Notes under the pieces: model-generated
What the model saw: the letters and a program-made list of their open reading frames with translations, nothing else
Told to the model about the DNA's origin: nothing
The model's database searches: none
Translations under genes and position numbers: made by a program
Shown here: positions 6,597 through 10,301 of the stretch, one piece after another
Layout of the letters: each line of letters starts with the position of its first letter
Position numbering within the stretch: the first letter of the stretch is position 1
Source of the DNA: Bacteroidales bacterium UBA3709
Lineage (GTDB): Bacteria; Bacteroidota; Bacteroidia; Bacteroidales; UBA932
Length of the DNA: 10,301 nt
Assembly (NCBI GenBank): GCA_002372015.1
Contig: DFIA01000001.1
Span: 1-10,301 of the forward strand
Direction of reading: 5' to 3'

Positions 6597-6627
6597 CAAA
6601 ATTAGACTTTTTTTTTTTTCAACAAAA
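6597..6627 (-). promoter_or_regulatory. HU promoter with A12 spacer tract
   Basis: On the minus strand the -7 box TAATTTTG (plus-strand 6597-6604) is an exact TAnnTTTG match. A TTTTG -33 element (plus-strand 6623-6627) lies 18 bases upstream, a good Bacteroidetes spacing. The predicted start is near 6588, giving a leader of about 28 nt before the HU ATG. Twelve consecutive As (plus-strand Ts 6608-6619) fill most of the spacer. Confidence 0.75.
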
Positions 6628-6677
6628 TGATTCTCAAAAAATTTTGCATAAAAAGATGTTTTTGTTGCACATTCCGC

Positions 6678-6685
6678 TAATTTTG
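6678..6685 (+). promoter_or_regulatory. -7 box of the Omp85-like gene promoter
   Basis: TAATTTTG matches TAnnTTTG exactly and is identical to the -7 box of the divergent HU promoter. Transcription would start about 6690-6693, giving a leader of only about 15 nt before the ATG at 6707. The -33 region near 6655-6660 is T-rich but not a clear TTTG. Its position supports the start at 6707 over upstream in-frame candidates. Confidence 0.6.
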
Positions 6686-6706
6686 CGCCAACGATTTTGT
6701 CTGATT

Positions 6707-8110
6707 ATGAAAAAATGCCTGCTTATATTGGTTCTGGTTGTACTCGGAGGGGTTTGCTTCGGGCAGAAGGCCTTTATATCCGATATTAGCATCACAGGCA
6801 ATAACATCACAGCAAGTTCCATCATAATAAGGGAGTTACCGTTTTCTAAAGGCGAGATTATAGATACTTCTATTCTGCCCGCTCTCCTTACAGAAGCTCA
6901 GCAAAACCTCTTGAACACCTCACTTTTTAACTATGTTACCATCAGACAATTGCCAGCAGAAATAGCTGCAGATACCCCCATTGAAGCAAACGCTGTTTCT
7001 ATTGCCATTGAAGTAGAGGAGCGGTGGTATATATGGCCAATAATCGAACTGCGTTTAGAAGACCGCAACATGACATCGTGGATAAAGAAAATGAACTGGG
7101 AAAGGGTTACCCTCCATACAGGGCTAAAGATTAACAACATATTTGGTTTGGCACACAAGCTGGAAATAAGAGGGTTGATAGGTTGGGAAAAAGGAATAGA
7201 TATCTCCTATAGCCGTATAGCCTTAGACCGGAATAAGAAACTATATCTGTCCTTAGAAAGCTATGCCATGTACTACAAAAACGTAGATTTTCTTACTTCC
7301 AACAATAAGTTACAGCACCTATCTGCCGATAATTACCTTAAACGTAGCCGAGGCATAAATGCAAGTCTCACATACAGGCCGCAGATAAGATGGAGAGCTA
7401 CTGCAAAATTAGGATATGATGTAAGTAAAATTTCTACCGAACTGTTTGATGCTAATCCGCATTATTGGGGAGTAGATACAAGAAAGGCCCGTACTTTAAC
7501 ATTAGAAACCTCTCTATGCCACGAAGACAGAGATTATATACTGTACCCAACGCAAGGAAAATATGCCCAGTTGAGTTTACGCACCAGCGAAAGTAATAAT
7601 TTTAATTTCAACTATTTGCAAATACAATTAGACTTACAGTACTATAAAAAACTTTCAGAAAGATGGTTAGCCAGCTCCTCCATAAAACTTTCTGCCAGCT
7701 TTGATACAAGATATTCCTATCTACATTCAAAAGCTGTGGGCTACGGGAATGCCAACATAACCGGATATGAGCTATATGTTATAGACGGACAACATTATGT
7801 TACTCAGAATAATAGCATCAAATATCTCATTCTGCCACAAAGAGTTGTGGAATTAGGAAAAAATCCAAAGTGGCGTAAGTTCAATAAACCTCATTTTACC
7901 ATATATGGCAAGTTTCTGTACGATTTTGGTTATGTGTTTCAAGAAAAACGATGGCAAGGAAATAATACCTATCCAAACAAGTTTCTGTATGGTATGGGAG
8001 TTGGCATAGACCTGGTAACCTACTACGATATAGTTGCTAATGTGGGATATGCTGTTAATGCAAAGGGTAAAGGCTCTTTCTTATTCGGCTTTAGAGCACC
8101 GATTTTCTGA
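6707..8110 (+). CDS. Single-POTRA Omp85/BamA-like outer membrane protein
   Basis: A 467-residue predicted outer-membrane beta-barrel protein. A signal peptide covers residues 1-19 (MKK, a Leu/Val-rich core, then VCFG before Gln20). One POTRA-like domain follows (about 22-108: FISDISITGNN, the helical LLTEAQQNLLNTSLF, and a closing strand VSIAIEVEERW). A 16-strand-type barrel runs to the end with terminal Phe467. The Omp85 motif DRDYILYPTQGKY sits mid-barrel, and GYELYVIDGQ (353-362) fits the loop that normally carries RGY/RGF, although Thr352 occupies the Arg position. One POTRA rather than BamA's five or TamA's three makes it an accessory member, perhaps for assembly or secretion of a specific outer-membrane partner; no partner gene is adjacent. 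The ATG at 6707 is set by the signal peptide and the -7 box. It has its own promoter and terminator, so it is probably monocistronic. Confidence 0.8.
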   Translation: MKKCLLILVLVVLGGVCFGQKAFISDISITGNNITASSIIIRELPFSKGEIIDTSILPALLTEAQQNLLNTSLFNYVTIRQLPAEIAADTPIEANAVSIAIEVEERWYIWPIIELRLEDRNMTSWIKKMNWERVTLHTGLKINNIFGLAHKLEIRGLIGWEKGIDISYSRIALDRNKKLYLSLESYAMYYKNVDFLTSNNKLQHLSADNYLKRSRGINASLTYRPQIRWRATAKLGYDVSKISTELFDANPHYWGVDTRKARTLTLETSLCHEDRDYILYPTQGKYAQLSLRTSESNNFNFNYLQIQLDLQYYKKLSERWLASSSIKLSASFDTRYSYLHSKAVGYGNANITGYELYVIDGQHYVTQNNSIKYLILPQRVVELGKNPKWRKFNKPHFTIYGKFLYDFGYVFQEKRWQGNNTYPNKFLYGMGVGIDLVTYYDIVANVGYAVNAKGKGSFLFGFRAPIF

Positions 8111-8121
8111 CATTGCCACTT

Positions 8122-8157
8122 AGATTTGTTACTGACAAATCTGTCATTTCTTTTTTT
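8122..8157 (+). terminator. Intrinsic terminator after the Omp85-like gene
   Basis: AGATTTGT (8122-8129) pairs perfectly with ACAAATCT (8135-8142) across a 5-base loop, and after GTCA comes a T-rich tract with seven consecutive Ts (8151-8157). An outer pairing of TGACA (8108-8112) with TGTCA (8142-8146) could extend or compete with the stem. It lies 11 nt after the stop codon. Confidence 0.75.
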
Positions 8158-8194
8158 GGCACAATGATTGACATATAGTATCTGTAGTATGCAG

Positions 8195-8242
8195 GAAACC
8201 TATACCGATACTTAGAGATGAGTAATGGAGACGATAGGTTTC
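8195..8242. repeat. 9-bp perfect inverted repeat upstream of lon
   Basis: GAAACCTAT (8195-8203) and ATAGGTTTC (8234-8242) are perfect inverted arms separated by 30 bases, with arm centres 39 bp apart, near four helical turns. The right arm overlaps the presumed -33 region of the lon promoter. A shorter nested pair TACT/AGTA lies inside the loop. A repressor or activator operator, or a cruciform, would both fit. No gene is seen in the 8111-8293 spacer. Confidence 0.45.
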
Positions 8243-8270
8243 TGACATTTTGGCATAAATATTAGATTTG
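8239..8270 (+). promoter_or_regulatory. lon promoter
   Basis: The -7 box TAGATTTG (8263-8270) matches TAnnTTTG exactly. A weak -33-like TTTCTG (8239-8244) lies 18 bases upstream. The predicted start near 8276 leaves a short leader of about 18 nt before the lon ATG, with a purine-rich AGAGAAAAGAA stretch. The weak -33 and overlapping inverted repeat suggest regulated rather than constitutive expression. Confidence 0.6.
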
Positions 8271-8293
8271 TGTAAAGAGAAAAGAACAGTTTT

Positions 8294-10301
8294 ATGAAAT
8301 TTTTTGACGAGTATTTGCTTAATCAGATAGAAGGAGCGGATATAAATATTCTTCCTGTAATGAGCATAGAAGCTAATCCTAAAACAGATAAAATAGAAGT
8401 TCCGGAAACCATACCTATTCTTGCTATGAGAGATTCGGTTCTTTTTCCGGGCACTATTCTGCCGGTTACCATAGGAAGAGAAAAGTCTATTAAACTGATA
8501 AGGGCCATGAATAAGTCCAGCAGAATAATAGGCACCGCCACACAGATAGAAGTTCACAAAGAAGATCCCAAACAGGCAGATTTGTACGAGGTTGGCTGTA
8601 GTGCTAAGATCTTAAAGCTGATAGAGATGCCAGACGGGGCTCTAACTGCTGTGCTGCAAGGCATACGCCGCTTCAAGATAGTGGATATAATTGCAGACGA
8701 CCCTTATCTGATTGGAAGAATCGAGAATCTGATTGATATATTTCCAGAGAAAAACGACAAGGATATCAAGGCCCTGTCAGACTCCATTAAGGAGGCCGCC
8801 CTCAAGATTGTAAAATACTCTTCCGCTTTTGCTGCCGAGAGCGAATTTGCCATAAAAAACATAGATTCTTTTGAGTTTCTAATCAACTTTATTTCTACAA
8901 CCTTAGATAACGAAAATGTTGGAGAAAAAATCAAACTGCTAACAGAGAGCGAGATAAAACAGAGGGCTTATAAGCTTTTGTCGGTACTGAACAAGCAGAT
9001 AGAGATTCTGAAAATCAAAGACGATATTCAGCAGAAAGTGAAGAGCGAAATGGATCAGCAACAGAGGGAGTATTATCTCAACAATCAGCTGAAAACCATC
9101 CAAGAAGAGCTCGGAATGAACGGCAACTCCAAAGATGTTGCAGACTTGAAGAAAAAAGCTGCAGACAAGAAGTGGCCGGAATATGCTAAAAAAGAGTTTG
9201 ACAGATGTACTTCAAGGTTAGAAAAATTAAATCCTAACTCGCCAGACTACAATGTAGAACTCAATTATTTGGAGTTTCTTGTAGGCCTACCTTGGGACGA
9301 GACCACTGTAGATAATTTAGATTTAAAACATGCCAAAAAAGTTTTGGACGAAGACCACTACGGATTAGACAAGATAAAAGACAGAATTGTGGAGTTCTTA
9401 GCAGTCTTAAAACTACGAGGAAACATGAAATCGCCAATAATCTGCCTATATGGTCCTCCGGGTACCGGAAAAACCTCGCTTGGCAAATCTGTAGCCAGGG
9501 CTTTGGGCAGAAAATACCAGAGAATTTCGTTAGGAGGTCTGCACGATGAATCGGAAATAAGAGGACATCGTAAAACCTACATAGGTGCAATGGCCGGCCG
9601 AATTATGCAGGCTATCAACCGTGCAAAAAGTTCAAATCCGGTGATTGTCTTGGATGAAATAGACAAAGTATCCAGCGACTATCATGGCGACCCTTCTTCA
9701 GCCCTATTGGAAGTTCTTGACCCAGAACAGAATACAACCTTCCACGACAACTATTTAGACATAGACTACGACTTGTCGAGAGTACTGTTTATTACCACTG
9801 CCAACAACATTTCCACCATACAGCCGGCATTGAGAGACAGAATGGAAATGATTCCTCTTTCCGGATATTTGGCAGAAGAAAAGTATCATATAGCCAAAGA
9901 CTATCTGGTTCCAAAGCAGATGAAAGAGCATGGGCTAAAAGCAGGACAATTGAATTTTGCCAAAGGAGCTATTGACGAGATAATAGACGAATATACACGC
10001 GAAAGTGGTGTAAGACAATTGGATAAACAGATAGCCAAAATTGCACGCCACAATGCAATGAAAGTAGCTATGAACGAAAAACTTCCGGCAGAAATAAAGG
10101 TTGCAGATGTGAAAGAGATACTGGGCTTGCCTACCAATCAGCATGAGTTGCAAAAAGATAACGAGGCACCGGGAGTTGTAACAGGGTTGGCGTGGACAGA
10201 AATGGGAGGCGAAATTCTTTTTGTAGAGTGCATCCGCAGCGAAGGAAAAGGCATGCTTTCTACCACAGGTAATCTTGGCGATGTGATGAAAGAGTCTGCT
10301 A
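8294..10301 (+). CDS. lon: ATP-dependent protease Lon, 3'-truncated by window edge
   Basis: Cytosolic hexameric AAA+ serine protease that degrades misfolded and specific regulatory proteins. The first 669 codons are present with no stop. The N-terminal PUA-like substrate domain covers about residues 40-245 (IPILAMRDSVLFPG). A helical linker holds REYYLNNQLKTIQEELG. In the AAA+ module Walker A is GPPGTGKT at 387-394, Walker B is VIVLDEID at 450-457, the sensor-1 segment is FITTANN (499-505), and PALRDRME (511-518) holds the arginine finger region. The reading frame ends at GNLGDVMKESA, the start of the protease domain, about 40 residues short of the PKDGPSAG serine motif and the lysine that completes the dyad. 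The missing part is expected to continue to about 800-830 residues. It has its own predicted promoter; no damage is visible. Confidence 0.97.
   Translation, partial: MKFFDEYLLNQIEGADINILPVMSIEANPKTDKIEVPETIPILAMRDSVLFPGTILPVTIGREKSIKLIRAMNKSSRIIGTATQIEVHKEDPKQADLYEVGCSAKILKLIEMPDGALTAVLQGIRRFKIVDIIADDPYLIGRIENLIDIFPEKNDKDIKALSDSIKEAALKIVKYSSAFAAESEFAIKNIDSFEFLINFISTTLDNENVGEKIKLLTESEIKQRAYKLLSVLNKQIEILKIKDDIQQKVKSEMDQQQREYYLNNQLKTIQEELGMNGNSKDVADLKKKAADKKWPEYAKKEFDRCTSRLEKLNPNSPDYNVELNYLEFLVGLPWDETTVDNLDLKHAKKVLDEDHYGLDKIKDRIVEFLAVLKLRGNMKSPIICLYGPPGTGKTSLGKSVARALGRKYQRISLGGLHDESEIRGHRKTYIGAMAGRIMQAINRAKSSNPVIVLDEIDKVSSDYHGDPSSALLEVLDPEQNTTFHDNYLDIDYDLSRVLFITTANNISTIQPALRDRMEMIPLSGYLAEEKYHIAKDYLVPKQMKEHGLKAGQLNFAKGAIDEIIDEYTRESGVRQLDKQIAKIARHNAMKVAMNEKLPAEIKVADVKEILGLPTNQHELQKDNEAPGVVTGLAWTEMGGEILFVECIRSEGKGMLSTTGNLGDVMKESA

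Noticed and set aside
6707..6766. Lipoprotein signal (Cys17) in the Omp85-like protein
   Set aside because: The residues before Cys (LGGV) do not fit the lipobox L-[AS]-[GA]-C, and a standard signal peptide ending at Gly19 before Gln20 fits better.
8121..8128. TAGATTTG as another promoter -7 box
   Set aside because: It lies inside the terminator stem after the Omp85-like gene, has no suitably spaced -33 element, and no gene starts just downstream.
8144..8557. 137-residue minus-strand reading frame over the lon start
   Set aside because: It is antisense to the conserved lon coding sequence and promoter, with a composition that resembles no protein family I know.
10298..10301. Lon as a protease-less or truncated variant
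   Set aside because: The missing catalytic serine is explained by the window edge; the frame is open and conserved to the last codon.

Overview
The window looks like a chromosomal segment of a Bacteroidetes bacterium, most likely of the order Bacteroidales. Four gene starts are preceded by exact matches to the Bacteroidetes -7 box TAnnTTTG. Start codons lack Shine-Dalgarno sequences and sit in A/T-rich contexts. The proteins carry sequence features I recall as typical of this group: an ArgG beginning with AYSGGLDTS, an ArgH with MPSSFG, an HU with RNISKNTT, and a tiny Lys/Arg-rich protein encoded next to HU. The species cannot be named from sequence alone. The DNA is moderately AT-rich. I saw no mobile element, CRISPR array, tRNA or rRNA, and every main gene is intact except lon, which runs off the right edge.

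Layout. Positions 1-289: non-coding leader with a promoter -7 box at 68-75, a dyad near the predicted transcription start, and small hairpins. Positions 290-4511 (+): a tightly packed arginine operon of a GNAT acyltransferase, argG, an M20 deacylase (argE-type) and argH, with junctions of -4, +4 and +1 nt. Positions 4512-4542: a short convergent junction containing hairpins. Positions 4543-6560 (-): a unit transcribed leftward, with HU, a 30-residue extremely basic protein (6179-6271), a strong intrinsic-terminator hairpin (6117-6160) and RNase G (rng), whose ATG lies only 5 nt past the U-tract. Positions 6561-6706: divergent promoter region for HU and an outer-membrane protein. Positions 6707-8110 (+): a signal-peptide-bearing, single-POTRA Omp85/BamA-like protein, followed by a terminator. 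Positions 8111-8293: regulatory spacer with an inverted repeat and the lon promoter. Positions 8294-10301 (+): lon, 669 codons present, cut off before the catalytic serine.

How the genes fit together. If this organism uses the acylated-citrulline route described for Bacteroides fragilis, the arg operon encodes the probable first acylation step plus the last three consecutive steps (deacylation to citrulline, then ArgG, then ArgH). argB, argC, argD and the transcarbamylase are absent here and must lie elsewhere or be missing. HU, the small basic protein and RNase G form a nucleic-acid-handling unit. The terminator hairpin directly before the rng start makes rng expression depend on read-through or on processing, which could allow self-control by an RNase E/G family enzyme. 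The Omp85-like protein and Lon are separate units with their own predicted promoters. Most genes are well-known families. The observations most worth following up are the hairpin at the rng start, the tetracysteine cluster in the GNAT, the tiny basic protein, the A12 tract inside the HU promoter and the inverted repeat upstream of lon.
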